A DNA stretch of 64,000 nt, taken from assembly GCA_030019255.1 (NCBI GenBank), contig JASEFK010000007.1, positions 31,613 through 95,612 of the forward strand, given 5' to 3'. The stretch is from Actinomycetota bacterium (lineage in GTDB: Bacteria; Actinomycetota; Geothermincolia; Geothermincolales; RBG-13-55-18). Below, piece after piece: positions 27,890 through 35,780 of the stretch; position 1 is the first letter of the stretch; each line of letters starts with the position of its first letter. The position numbers were made by a program, and so were the translations under genes. The notes under the pieces were generated by a model, which saw only the letters and a list, made by a program, of their open reading frames with translations, was not told the origin of the DNA and ran no database searches.

Positions 27890-28821
27890 TTCTCGACCTC
27901 CTCCATGAAGCGCAGGAAGGCGTCCTCCAGGGTGACCTCGCGGTAGTGCAGGTCGCGCAGGCTTCCGGACAGCCGGGAGGCGATGAGCGGCAACTTCTCG
28001 GGGAGGGAATCCCCGGTGAGGACCGTCACCCCTTCCTCCTCTCCACAGTCCAGGGAGAGCTCCCGGCACAACCTCTGAAGCTCGGGCAGGCCTTCACGCT
28101 CCAGGCGCAGCTCCAGGCGGTCGGTCCCCAGCAGTCGTTTGATCTCCGCCGGGGTCCCCCGTTCGCGCACCCTCCCCTTCACCAGTATGGCCAGCCGGTG
28201 GCAGAGGTGGTCGGCTTCCTCCATGTTGTGGGTGGTCATGAATATCGTGCGGCCCTGCCCAGAGAGTTCACTTATCAGATCCCACACGGCGCTCCGGGCC
28301 TCGGGGTCCAGCCCCGAGGTGGGCTCGTCGAGGAAGACGATCTCCGGGTCGTGTATCAACCCCATGGCCAGGCTCAATCGCTGCTGCATGCCGCGAGAGA
28401 AGAGGCGCACCTGCCTCCGCACATGCTCCTGCAGTCCCGCCCATTCCAACAGCTCCTGCACCCGAGCGGAGGTACGTGCCGGAGCCATGCCGTAGAGCCT
28501 GGCCAGAAGGGCGAGGTTCTCCGCGGGAGTGAGCCTTCCGTAAAAGGAGGGCTCCTGGGGCACCAAACCCAGGCGGCGGCGGAAGCGGGGCTCCCTCGGT
28601 TCAACCATCCTGCCCTCCACCAGTATCTCTCCCCGGGTGGGCGCGATCTGTCCGGTGAGGATGCGGACGAGGGTGGTCTTTCCCGCCCCGTTGGGGCCAA
28701 TGAGGCCGAAGGTCTCCCCCTTTTCCACTTCGAGGCTGACCCCGTCCAGGGCCCTGAAGCCCCGGAACTCCTTCTCAAGGCCCTTGACCTCCAAGAGTAC
28801 CTGCTTTCCTTCCCCGGGCAT
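27886..28821 (-). CDS. ABC exporter ATP-binding protein
   Basis: 311 residues. Walker A GPNGAGKTTLVRIL, signature FSRGMQQRLSLA, Walker B IVFLDEPTSGLDPEA and switch MTTHNMEEADHL are intact. The C-terminal 80 residues form the extra domain seen in DrrA/CcmA-type ATPases, ending in VTLEDAFLRFMEE, which is typical for partners of ABC-2 permeases. ATG at 28821 with GGGGAGG about four bases upstream. First gene of a two-gene operon whose promoter carries a 14-bp palindrome (28919-28932). Confidence 0.93.
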   Translation of the reverse strand: MPGEGKQVLLEVKGLEKEFRGFRALDGVSLEVEKGETFGLIGPNGAGKTTLVRILTGQIAPTRGEILVEGRMVEPREPRFRRRLGLVPQEPSFYGRLTPAENLALLARLYGMAPARTSARVQELLEWAGLQEHVRRQVRLFSRGMQQRLSLAMGLIHDPEIVFLDEPTSGLDPEARSAVWDLISELSGQGRTIFMTTHNMEEADHLCHRLAILVKGRVRERGTPAEIKRLLGTDRLELRLEREGLPELQRLCRELSLDCGEEEGVTVLTGDSLPEKLPLIASRLSGSLRDLHYREVTLEDAFLRFMEEVEK

Positions 28822-28890
28822 ATGGCCTCCCCGTAAAGGAGAATTTCGGCGTCGGGCCCGGTGGGGGATCCCGCCTATCTTTAACTTAAA

Positions 28891-28935
28891 TTGACATTAC
28901 AAACAATATTATGTTTTAATAACTTAAGTTATCAA
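28891..28935. promoter_or_regulatory. Overlapping divergent promoters with a palindromic operator
   Basis: Minus strand, towards the ABC exporter: TTGATA (28935-28930), 16 bases, CATAAT (28913-28908). Plus strand, towards the M23 peptidase: TTGACA (28891-28896), 18 bases, TTTAAT (28915-28920). The perfect palindrome ATAACTTAAGTTAT (28919-28932) overlaps the minus-strand -35 and spacer and the plus-strand -10. A related half-site TTAACTTAA lies at 28881-28889. The layout suggests a TetR- or MarR-like repressor controlling the exporter. Confidence 0.55.
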
Positions 28936-29122
28936 AAACAACAGCCGTTGGGCGGGAGACCTTCCGTTCACCTAGGCGGACCGGCCGTCAGACCAATAGG
29001 ATATCAGCAAATCGATTCGGCCGGAACAAGGCGGATGTGGGCTCTCCTCGGTTCGGGGAATCAAGGAGAAGAGATTCGCTTACCTAAAGTATTAAGGAAA
29101 AGATAATGGAATGATCCGCGGT

Positions 29123-29152
29123 TTGCGTATCGTGAGCACAAGAGGGTATAAA
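29123..29152 (+). promoter_or_regulatory. Candidate promoter of the M23 peptidase gene
   Basis: TTGCGT (29123-29128), 18 bases, TATAAA (29147-29152), about 50 bp before the ATG. This proximal promoter is a second option besides the divergent one at 28891. Confidence 0.4.
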
Positions 29153-29201
29153 AATAACAAGTTGCGCGCCAGGCCGAGCGGCGGAAGGGGGTGAAAACCG
29201 G

Positions 29202-30233
29202 ATGAAGGCGAGGGCATGGCGGGCGGCGGCGGTAGCCTTGCTGGTCTGCATGCTGTTCGCGGCCCTTCCCCTCCCAACCTGCCCCTCCGCCACCCTGCAG
29301 GAAAAGCAGGCCGAGGCGGAGAGGGTGCGCCGCCAGCTGGAAGCCCTAAAGGCGGAATCCCAGCGGCTGGCCCAGGAATACAACGCCGCCCTCGACGCCT
29401 ACGAGGCCATCCGCGCCGAGGTGGAGAGCAACCGCAGGGAGCTGGAACGGGCGCAGCGGGACTACAAGAGGGCCCGCACCATCCTCAACCAGAGGCTGCG
29501 CTCCATCTACATGTCCGGGGACGTCAATTCCATGGAGGTGCTGCTCGAATCCACCACCCTGGACGACTTTCTCACCCGCTACGACTATTTCTCCTTCATC
29601 GGGCGCCGGGATTACCAGGTCTTCGATGAGGTGCGCCGCCTACGGGAGGAGATAACCCGGAGGCAGCACGCCCTGGAGGAGAAGGAAGCCCTCCAGATGC
29701 AGACCGTGGCTACCCTCAACGCCAAGCGGCAAGCGATGGAGGCCTCCATACAGGAGCAGCAGAAGTACCTGGAGAGCGTGAACAAGGAGATACTCCAACT
29801 CCTGGCCCAGGAAGGCTACTACGGGACCCCGCGCAGCACGCCCATAGGTAACTTCATCTTCCCCGTGCAGGGGCCCTGTTCCTTCTCCAACGACTGGCAC
29901 GCGCCGCGCACCGGACACCTGCACCAGGGCAACGACATCTTCGCCCCCGCGGGAACCCCCTGCGTAGCCTGTGTCTCGGGGACCGTCCACCAGGGGGAGG
30001 GCAAGAATGCCGGCCTCTACGTGCGGCTGGTGGGCGACGACGGGAACGTCTACTATTACATGCACCTGCAGCGCTTCGGGGCCACCGGGCACGTCACCGC
30101 GGGCACGGTGATCGGCTACGTGGGGGACACCGGAAACGCCAAGGGAGGCCCGCCCCACCTCCACTTCGAGATACATCCCGGCGGCGGTCCGGCCATTAAT
30201 CCCTACCCCATACTCCTGGCCGCCTACCGATGA
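29202..30233 (+). CDS. Secreted M23 peptidase with coiled coil (EnvC/NlpD-like)
   Basis: 343 residues. A signal peptide (basic start, hydrophobic AAAVALLVCMLFAALPL, cleavage near residue 29) leads into a coiled coil of about 170 residues rich in Q, E, A and R. The C-terminal M23 domain has the zinc ligands HQGNDIFAPAG and HLHFEIHPGG, both intact, so it should cut cell-wall cross-bridges; the coiled coil probably restrains it until it binds division proteins, as in EnvC and related proteins. ATG at 29202 follows GAAGGGGGTG. Divergent from the ABC exporter operon. Confidence 0.92.
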   Translation: MKARAWRAAAVALLVCMLFAALPLPTCPSATLQEKQAEAERVRRQLEALKAESQRLAQEYNAALDAYEAIRAEVESNRRELERAQRDYKRARTILNQRLRSIYMSGDVNSMEVLLESTTLDDFLTRYDYFSFIGRRDYQVFDEVRRLREEITRRQHALEEKEALQMQTVATLNAKRQAMEASIQEQQKYLESVNKEILQLLAQEGYYGTPRSTPIGNFIFPVQGPCSFSNDWHAPRTGHLHQGNDIFAPAGTPCVACVSGTVHQGEGKNAGLYVRLVGDDGNVYYYMHLQRFGATGHVTAGTVIGYVGDTGNAKGGPPHLHFEIHPGGGPAINPYPILLAAYR

Positions 30234-30245
30234 CCCTCACGTCCC

Positions 30246-30289
30246 TGCGGGGATCACCACGGGAATCCATGGATTCGTGATCCTCCGCA
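30246..30289. repeat. Long imperfect palindrome between the M23 and PEP carboxylase genes
   Basis: Core GAATCCATGGATTC (30263-30276) is a perfect 14-bp palindrome. GGATCAC (30251-30257) pairs with GTGATCC (30277-30283) and TGCGG (30246-30250) with CCGCA (30285-30289). No T-run follows on the plus strand, so it may be a weak terminator, a processing hairpin or an operator. Confidence 0.5.
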
Positions 30290-30366
30290 TAGGGAGGGAT
30301 TCGAGTATCATAAGTCTCAGCCGGTGACCGATAGTTCACCTTTCAGAAGGGAGGGGTGAAGAGCGG

Positions 30367-31848
30367 ATGAGCATCCCCATCCGGAAAGTGCCCCGGTGCA
30401 TGAGCACGCAGCATCCCGACAACGTCCAAGCCCCCTTCTTCGCCACCGACACCGTGCTGGGGGGCGATGACGAGATCCAGGAAGCCTTCTACGTCTTTTC
30501 CCACCTGGGCTGCGACGAGCAGATGTGGGACTGCGAGGGCAAGGAAGTGGACAACTTCGTGGTCAAGAAGCTCCTTACCCGCTACGAGTCTTTTTTCCGG
30601 GAGACGGTGCTGGGAAGGGACGTATTCCTCACCCTGCGCGTGCCTAACCCCACGGTGGAGAAGGCGGAGGCCAAGATACTCCTGGAGACCCTGGAGAGCA
30701 TTCCCCGCTCCTTCGACGCCGCCTGCCTCTTCTACGGGGAAGAGATACCCCCCATTTTCGAGGTCATCCTCCCTATGACCGCCTCCACCCGGTGCATAGA
30801 CCGCATCTACCGGTACTATTCGGACTTCGTGGTGGGCAAGCAGGACCGGCCCTTCCAGGAAGGGGACATCACCATCGCCGAGTGGATCGGCGAGTTCAAG
30901 CCCCGGAGGATAAACGTCATCCCCCTCTTCGAGGACTGGGAGCACATGCTGGAGTCCGCGTCCATGGTCCGGGAGTACCTGCGGGACAAGGAGGTCGAAT
31001 ACCAGAGGGTCTTCCTGGCCCGCTCGGACCCGGCCATGAACTACGGCATGATCAGCGCCGTGCTCCTGAACAAGCTGGCCCTGGTTCGCCTCGAGGACCT
31101 CTCCCGGGAGCTGGGAGTTCCCATCCTCCCCATCATCGGCGTGGGTTCCGCGCCCTTCCGCGGCAACCTGACCCCCCGTAACGTGGAGGGCGTTATCAGG
31201 GAATACCCCAGCGCCCACACCTTCACCGTGCAGTCCTCCTTCAAGTTCGACCATCCTCCCGAGCTGGTCATCGACGCGGTGCGCAGGCTCCGCGACCGCG
31301 AGGACGCCCCCCCGCACCGCCTGGACGAGGGGAGGTGCCTGGAGCTGGCCGAAAGGTACACCGCCGCCTATCAGGCACAGGTCACGCACCTGGCCCCGGT
31401 CATCAACCGCATGGCCAGGTTCGTGCCTTCGCGCCGCAAGAGGAAGCTGCACATCGGCCTCTTCGGGTACTCGCGGAGCATGGGGAAAGTATCGCTCCCC
31501 CGGGCCATAACTTTCACCGCGGCCCTTTATTCCCTGGGCCTCCCCCCGGAGCTGCTGGGCCTGGACGCCCTGCGGCCCTCGGACTGGGAGTTCCTGAAGG
31601 GCGCCTACCTAAACCTGGAGAGGGACCTGGCCGACGCCCTGCGTTATTTCAACCCCAGGGCCCTGGACCTCCTACCGGAGGATGCGGCGCGTGCCTTGCG
31701 GCGCCTGGACATCCTCTCCGCCGTGGAGAGGGACCCGGATCACCAGGAAGTCACCGACCTCGTTCTGGAAAGCTCGGGGCGGGAAAACGAACGCGAGATG
31801 AGGGAGGCGGTCCTGCGCGCCGCCGGCATACGGCGCTTCCTGGGCTGA
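30367..31848 (+). CDS. ppcA: Archaeal-type phosphoenolpyruvate carboxylase
   Basis: Fixes bicarbonate onto PEP to give oxaloacetate for anaplerosis. 493 residues, about half the length of the classic enzyme and normal for the archaeal type. RCMSTQHPDNVQAPFF near residue 12 is the family signature; GVGSAPFRGNLTP and FGYSRSMGKVSLPRAI are further conserved blocks with substrate-binding Arg residues. This type is found in archaea and a scattered set of bacteria such as Clostridium and Leuconostoc, so transfer in its history is possible; base composition here is like its neighbours. ATG at 30367 with GGGAGGGG about ten bases upstream. Confidence 0.95.
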   Translation: MSIPIRKVPRCMSTQHPDNVQAPFFATDTVLGGDDEIQEAFYVFSHLGCDEQMWDCEGKEVDNFVVKKLLTRYESFFRETVLGRDVFLTLRVPNPTVEKAEAKILLETLESIPRSFDAACLFYGEEIPPIFEVILPMTASTRCIDRIYRYYSDFVVGKQDRPFQEGDITIAEWIGEFKPRRINVIPLFEDWEHMLESASMVREYLRDKEVEYQRVFLARSDPAMNYGMISAVLLNKLALVRLEDLSRELGVPILPIIGVGSAPFRGNLTPRNVEGVIREYPSAHTFTVQSSFKFDHPPELVIDAVRRLRDREDAPPHRLDEGRCLELAERYTAAYQAQVTHLAPVINRMARFVPSRRKRKLHIGLFGYSRSMGKVSLPRAITFTAALYSLGLPPELLGLDALRPSDWEFLKGAYLNLERDLADALRYFNPRALDLLPEDAARALRRLDILSAVERDPDHQEVTDLVLESSGRENEREMREAVLRAAGIRRFLG

Positions 31849-31936
31849 AAAACCGTTCTCCATCCGGGCATGGGAGTTCCCTCGAGGGTCACCGACATTT
31901 CCGATCCTGCGCTTCCGGGGAGGGAAAACCGTCTCC

Positions 31937-32686
31937 TCACTGCCACCAGGAACGCCGGGGCATCATGAGCAGCTCCTCGCGCCTCCGCCTCAGGAGGGGA
32001 TAGAAGATGCCGGTGATGATCATCCCCATGGAAGCCCCTCCCAGGTGGGCGAACCAGGCGGTTCCCGCGCTCATGCCTCCGGCGATGGAGCTCAGTCCCC
32101 CGAAAAACTGGAGGACGATCCAGAAACCGATGACCACGAAGGCGGGAATGGGGACGATGAAGAACATGAAGAGCGTGTATATCCAGGCCCTCGGATAGAG
32201 CAGTAGGTAAGCACCCAAAACGCCGGCGATGGCCCCGCTGGCCCCCAGGAGCAGGGCCACGCTGTTGGGGAACACGGCTACGTGGAGGAGGGTCCCGAAG
32301 AGACCGCAGATCAGGTAGAAGAGGAGGAAGGGGAGGTGCCCCATGACGTCCTCCACGTTGTTCCCGAATATCCACAGGTAGAGCATGTTGCCTAAGATGT
32401 GCAGCCAACCTTCGTGCAGGAACATGGAAGTGAGGAGGGGCAGGTAGACCTGCTTGGCCGGCACCGTTGCCGGGGGATAGGAGAACAACTCCCGCAGGAC
32501 GCCCAGTGGGAGCCTGGAAGCATGTACTATCTCCCAGGGGACCACGGAATACCTATAGGTAAATATTTCCAGCTGAGCTCCCCTCAGAAAGAGCATGTAC
32601 AGGAAGACGGCCAGGTTGGCCAGGATGAGGGCGATGACGACCGTGGGCGTGCGCCGAGCAGGGTTGCGGTCGAAGAGGGGTAGCAT
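31937..32686 (-). CDS. Rhomboid family intramembrane serine protease
   Basis: 249 residues and six or seven membrane helices. LLGASGAIAGVLG contains the catalytic Ser (GxSG) and AWFAHLGGASMG the catalytic His; HEGWLHILGNMLYLWIFG is the conserved helix-2 block with the His and Asn of the oxyanion region. Cleaves membrane proteins within the bilayer; targets unknown. ATG at 32686 with AGGAGG nine bases upstream, overlapping the end of the methyltransferase gene region (12-bp gap). Last gene of a five-gene operon. Confidence 0.93.
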   Translation of the reverse strand: MLPLFDRNPARRTPTVVIALILANLAVFLYMLFLRGAQLEIFTYRYSVVPWEIVHASRLPLGVLRELFSYPPATVPAKQVYLPLLTSMFLHEGWLHILGNMLYLWIFGNNVEDVMGHLPFLLFYLICGLFGTLLHVAVFPNSVALLLGASGAIAGVLGAYLLLYPRAWIYTLFMFFIVPIPAFVVIGFWIVLQFFGGLSSIAGGMSAGTAWFAHLGGASMGMIITGIFYPLLRRRREELLMMPRRSWWQ

Positions 32687-32698
32687 CCCTTCCGCCTC

Positions 32699-33418
32699 CT
32701 ATATCCGGCGGGCGGCGGCCACCAGGAAGCCGCCTGCCCAGGCCATCCCCAACCTGGTAGTTACCCACTCGTAGAGGACCGCCAGGGCGCCCGCGGGACG
32801 GCAGAAGGCGCTTGCCAGGTAGTCGGTGTAGGTCCCCAGGTGCAGCACCCGGTACCCGCTGTCCTCCAGGGCCCTCCGCAGGCGCCGGGGCGTGTTGCAT
32901 AGGTACCACACCGGGAAGATGTTCTCCCTTCCTCGCCCGGTAAGCAAGCTCACCAACCCCATACGCAGCCTCTGGGGAAGGAGGCGGGAGAGGACGAGGT
33001 TCACGGCGTAGGGATAGTAGAGGACGTTGGGGGTCATGACCACCAGGCAGCCGCCCGGCCGCAGGACCTCGCGCACCGAACGCAGCAGTCTCTCCGGTCG
33101 CCTCAGGTGCTCCAGGACGAACTTGCAGGCCGCCAGGTCCACGGATTCCCGCTCCAGTGGGAGCCCGTCTTCAAGGTCCGCCTGCAAGTAGGCATGATAG
33201 GAGCCGCTGCCCGCTCTGCGGTCCACCCCCACCACCTCGGCCCGGGGGAGGAGGAAGGACAGGTAATCCTCTCCACCGCAGCCCAGGTCGACCACCCTCC
33301 CCCCCATCGGGCAGAGTTCCTCAAGCAAGCGGTTGTAGGCCAGGTAACCATCGGGGGCCTCGGGGAGCAACCGCCGGTGCAGGTCCCTGGTCCATTCCCT
33401 CGCTAGTTCCGGGTTCAC
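32699..33418 (-). CDS. SAM-dependent class I methyltransferase
   Basis: 239 residues. RVVDLGCGGEDYLSFLL is motif I for SAM binding; SVDLAACKFVLEHLRRPERLL and VREVLRPGGCLVVMTPN are motifs II and III. The C-terminal part has hydrophobic segments (LAVLYEWVTTRLGMAWAGGFLV), so it may sit at the membrane and act on a lipid or quinone-like substrate; this is inference. The GTG at 33418 overlaps the HAD gene stop by four bases (GTGA). Confidence 0.85.
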   Translation of the reverse strand: MNPELAREWTRDLHRRLLPEAPDGYLAYNRLLEELCPMGGRVVDLGCGGEDYLSFLLPRAEVVGVDRRAGSGSYHAYLQADLEDGLPLERESVDLAACKFVLEHLRRPERLLRSVREVLRPGGCLVVMTPNVLYYPYAVNLVLSRLLPQRLRMGLVSLLTGRGRENIFPVWYLCNTPRRLRRALEDSGYRVLHLGTYTDYLASAFCRPAGALAVLYEWVTTRLGMAWAGGFLVAAARRI

Positions 33419-34224
33419 AACAGCTCCCTGAGATTCTCCACCACCAGGTCGGGCCGGGGATGCCCGGACTCCAGGTCCTCCCTCCTGGTGACCCCGGTGA
33501 GCACCAGGCAGGTGTCCATCCCCGCCCTCCATCCACCCAGTATATCCGTGTCCAGCCGGTCACCTATGACCAGCGTGCGGTCGGCCGCCTCCCCTACCCG
33601 GTTCAGGGCCACCTGCATCATGTACAGGTTGGGCTTTCCCACCACCAGGGCCTCCCTTCCCGCCGCCCTCTCCAGGGCGGCGATGATGGCTCCCGCTCCC
33701 GGCCAGAGGCCCTCCGGCGTGGGAAAGGTGGCATCGGGATTGGTGCCTATGAAGACCGCGCCCCGGTGAAGGGCGAGGCAGGCCAGGCGCAGCTTGTTGT
33801 AGGTCAGCTCCGTATCCCAGCCCACGATCACGAAATGGGCCTCGCGGGCTTCCTCGCCCTCGAGAAGGCGGAGACCGGTGGCGGCGATCTCCTCCTCCAG
33901 GCCCCGGCCGCCGATGACGTAGGCGGTCATCCCCTCCAGCCGGTAATTCTCGAGGAGGAACTCCGCGGTGGCCGCCGCTGAGGTGAGGATCTCGTTCTCC
34001 GAGGCCGGGATGCCCAGGCCGGCCAGCTTCTCCCGGTATTCCGTCCGTGTGAACTTGGAGTTGTTGGTGAGGAAGAGGAGCTTCTTTCCCTCCCTCCGCA
34101 CGGCGGAGATGAAATCCGCCGCTCCGTCCACCGGCTCCTGGTCCAGGTAGATGACCCCGTCCATGTCCACCAGGAAGGCCCGGTAGCGACGCAGGGCGGA
34201 GGGCATGTCCCGCTGTGCGCTCAT
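33415..34224 (-). CDS. HAD-IIA phosphatase (NagD-like)
   Basis: 269 residues. FLVDMDGVIYLDQEP carries the nucleophile Asp and general acid Asp, FLTNNS motif II, VGKPNLYM motif III Lys, and VIGDRLDTDILGG motif IV. This is the NagD/AraL/PGP branch, acting on sugar or glycerol phosphates. ATG at 34224, overlapping the TPR gene stop by four bases. Position after a small TPR protein matches the order around Rv1691-Rv1692 in M. tuberculosis (from memory). Confidence 0.92.
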   Translation of the reverse strand: MSAQRDMPSALRRYRAFLVDMDGVIYLDQEPVDGAADFISAVRREGKKLLFLTNNSKFTRTEYREKLAGLGIPASENEILTSAAATAEFLLENYRLEGMTAYVIGGRGLEEEIAATGLRLLEGEEAREAHFVIVGWDTELTYNKLRLACLALHRGAVFIGTNPDATFPTPEGLWPGAGAIIAALERAAGREALVVGKPNLYMMQVALNRVGEAADRTLVIGDRLDTDILGGWRAGMDTCLVLTGVTRREDLESGHPRPDLVVENLRELL

Positions 34225-34613
34225 GCCCGGGCCTCACCCTTCCTCTCCAGCTCGCGCTGGAAACGACGCAGGGTCTCCCGGTAGAGCTCCACTCCCGGGG
34301 CCATCACCGCCGCCAACTTCATCTGGCCGATGGCCATGTGCAACCTGCCGGTGCGGTGCAGGCACCTTCCCAGTCCGAACCTGGCAAAGTGGTTGGTGGG
34401 GTCGACCTCCAGGGCCTCCTCGAATTCCCGCAGCGCCTTTTCCGGCTGCCCGCTGTTGTAATAGGCGGTGCCCAGGGCCTCCAGGATGGAACCCCTCCGC
34501 GGCTCAAGGGCCTTGGCCCTTTCCAGTAGCAGCGCTGCCCTCCCGGGCTGGCGGTTCCCCAAGAAGCGGCGGGCCTCCTGGAGCAGCTGGTAAGCGCTCT
34601 CTTCGTCGTTCAT
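34221..34613 (-). CDS. TPR-repeat protein
   Basis: 130 residues, about three tetratricopeptide repeats: GRAALLLERAKALEPRRGSI, LEALGTAYYNSGQPEKALREF and FEEALEVDPTNHFARFGLGR. A protein-protein interaction scaffold; partner probably encoded in the same operon. ATG at 34613 with GGAG upstream; the apparent longer open frame overlaps the previous gene. Its stop overlaps the HAD start (ATGA). Confidence 0.82.
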   Translation of the reverse strand: MNDEESAYQLLQEARRFLGNRQPGRAALLLERAKALEPRRGSILEALGTAYYNSGQPEKALREFEEALEVDPTNHFARFGLGRCLHRTGRLHMAIGQMKLAAVMAPGVELYRETLRRFQRELERKGEARA

Positions 34614-34615
34614 GC

Positions 34616-35674
34616 TCAGGTTCTCCTCTCCACCTTGTTTCCCGTTTCCGTTTCCCTGCGCTCCGAAAGCCGTGCCAGTCCGGAGAAGGCCAGGACGACC
34701 CCCATGAAGGATACCAGGTACGCCGTCCAATAGGTATGCCTTTCCAGCTCCTCCGCGGGGGCTCCGCCGCCCGCGTCGGCCAGGCGGAAGGCGAGGTCCA
34801 CCATCCTCTGGTTGGAGGAGATGTTGACGTAGAAGAGGATTACGAAGATGAGCCCGGCGACGAGGAGTGCCAGGCCGTAATCCACGTAACCGAAGCGTTC
34901 CCTGAACCAGAGGGAAAGGGGGACGTAAGCCGCCGCGGCCAGCACCACGGCCAGCGAGAGGTAGGTAAGGGCTCCCAAGTCGCTTCCCCGGATAAGCGTC
35001 TCCCCGGCCACGGCCCCGCCCGTGGTCACCCAGGTCATGCGCACCCAGGGAGTGAAGGTGAGGCCCAGGATGCAGGCCACAGAGAGGGCGGCCATGCCCA
35101 GGGAGGCCAGGTCTCCGCCGTCCAGCTTCCGGGAGCGGAAGGCCACCCAGGCGGTGAATCCACTACCTTTCACGTAGGGGCCCCGCCCCGCGGCCCCCTT
35201 ACCCTCCAGGGCCCTGAGGGCCGGTCGGCCGTGGGGCCCCTTGTGTCTCCTCCTTGAAGGCCTTACGGTGGGCGGCGCCTCCCCGGCTTTTCCCTCCCCC
35301 TCCTCCACCTTTCCCTTTCCGGGCTTTAACCTGCTCAACATGCGGTAGGTCCTCTCGCTGAAGGTTATGGTGATGGTGAACCGTCTCTTCCTGTCCTTCC
35401 TGGGAGGTTTTTCCATCTCCGGTCGCAGTTTTATCACTTTCTTTTCGCTGGCCGGCGTGAGGGATTCCCGCCTCGTCCTCATGCCAGCCGGAAAGCCCGT
35501 GGGTTGGGATTCGTCCCTCTCCTCCCGCGCCGGCCCCACCGGCTCCTTGCCCTTCTCCCAGGAGCTCCCCGCCTCGCGGAGCACTCCCCGCCTGCCCTTC
35601 ATCCGGGCGTAGCACTGGTCGCAGAAGAGCTTCCCCGCCTCTACAGGCCTTCCGCAGCTCACGCACTCCGCCAT
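34616..35674 (-). CDS. Zinc-ribbon membrane protein of unknown function
   Basis: 352 residues. The N-terminus AECVSCGRPVEAGKLFCDQC is a CxxC-x(14)-CxxC ribbon. A basic, low-complexity linker of about 150 residues follows, then four membrane helices (AALSVACILGLTFTPW, LSLAVVLAAAAYVPLSL, YGLALLVAGLIFVILFYV, YLVSFMGVVLAFSGLA). The ribbon would face the cytosol. Function unknown; first gene of the zinc-ribbon/TPR/HAD/methyltransferase/rhomboid operon, with only a 2-bp gap to the TPR gene. ATG at 35674 after CGGAGGCGG. Confidence 0.78.
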   Translation of the reverse strand: MAECVSCGRPVEAGKLFCDQCYARMKGRRGVLREAGSSWEKGKEPVGPAREERDESQPTGFPAGMRTRRESLTPASEKKVIKLRPEMEKPPRKDRKRRFTITITFSERTYRMLSRLKPGKGKVEEGEGKAGEAPPTVRPSRRRHKGPHGRPALRALEGKGAAGRGPYVKGSGFTAWVAFRSRKLDGGDLASLGMAALSVACILGLTFTPWVRMTWVTTGGAVAGETLIRGSDLGALTYLSLAVVLAAAAYVPLSLWFRERFGYVDYGLALLVAGLIFVILFYVNISSNQRMVDLAFRLADAGGGAPAEELERHTYWTAYLVSFMGVVLAFSGLARLSERRETETGNKVERRT

Positions 35675-35780
35675 TTCCGCCTCCGAGCCCGCTCGGCCTC
35701 TCCTCCGTACCTTACCCCGCCCCCGGTACCGTCCGTCGGTGGGCTTCCGGCCAGCCTTGAAACAGTCCCGGTCCCGGTCC

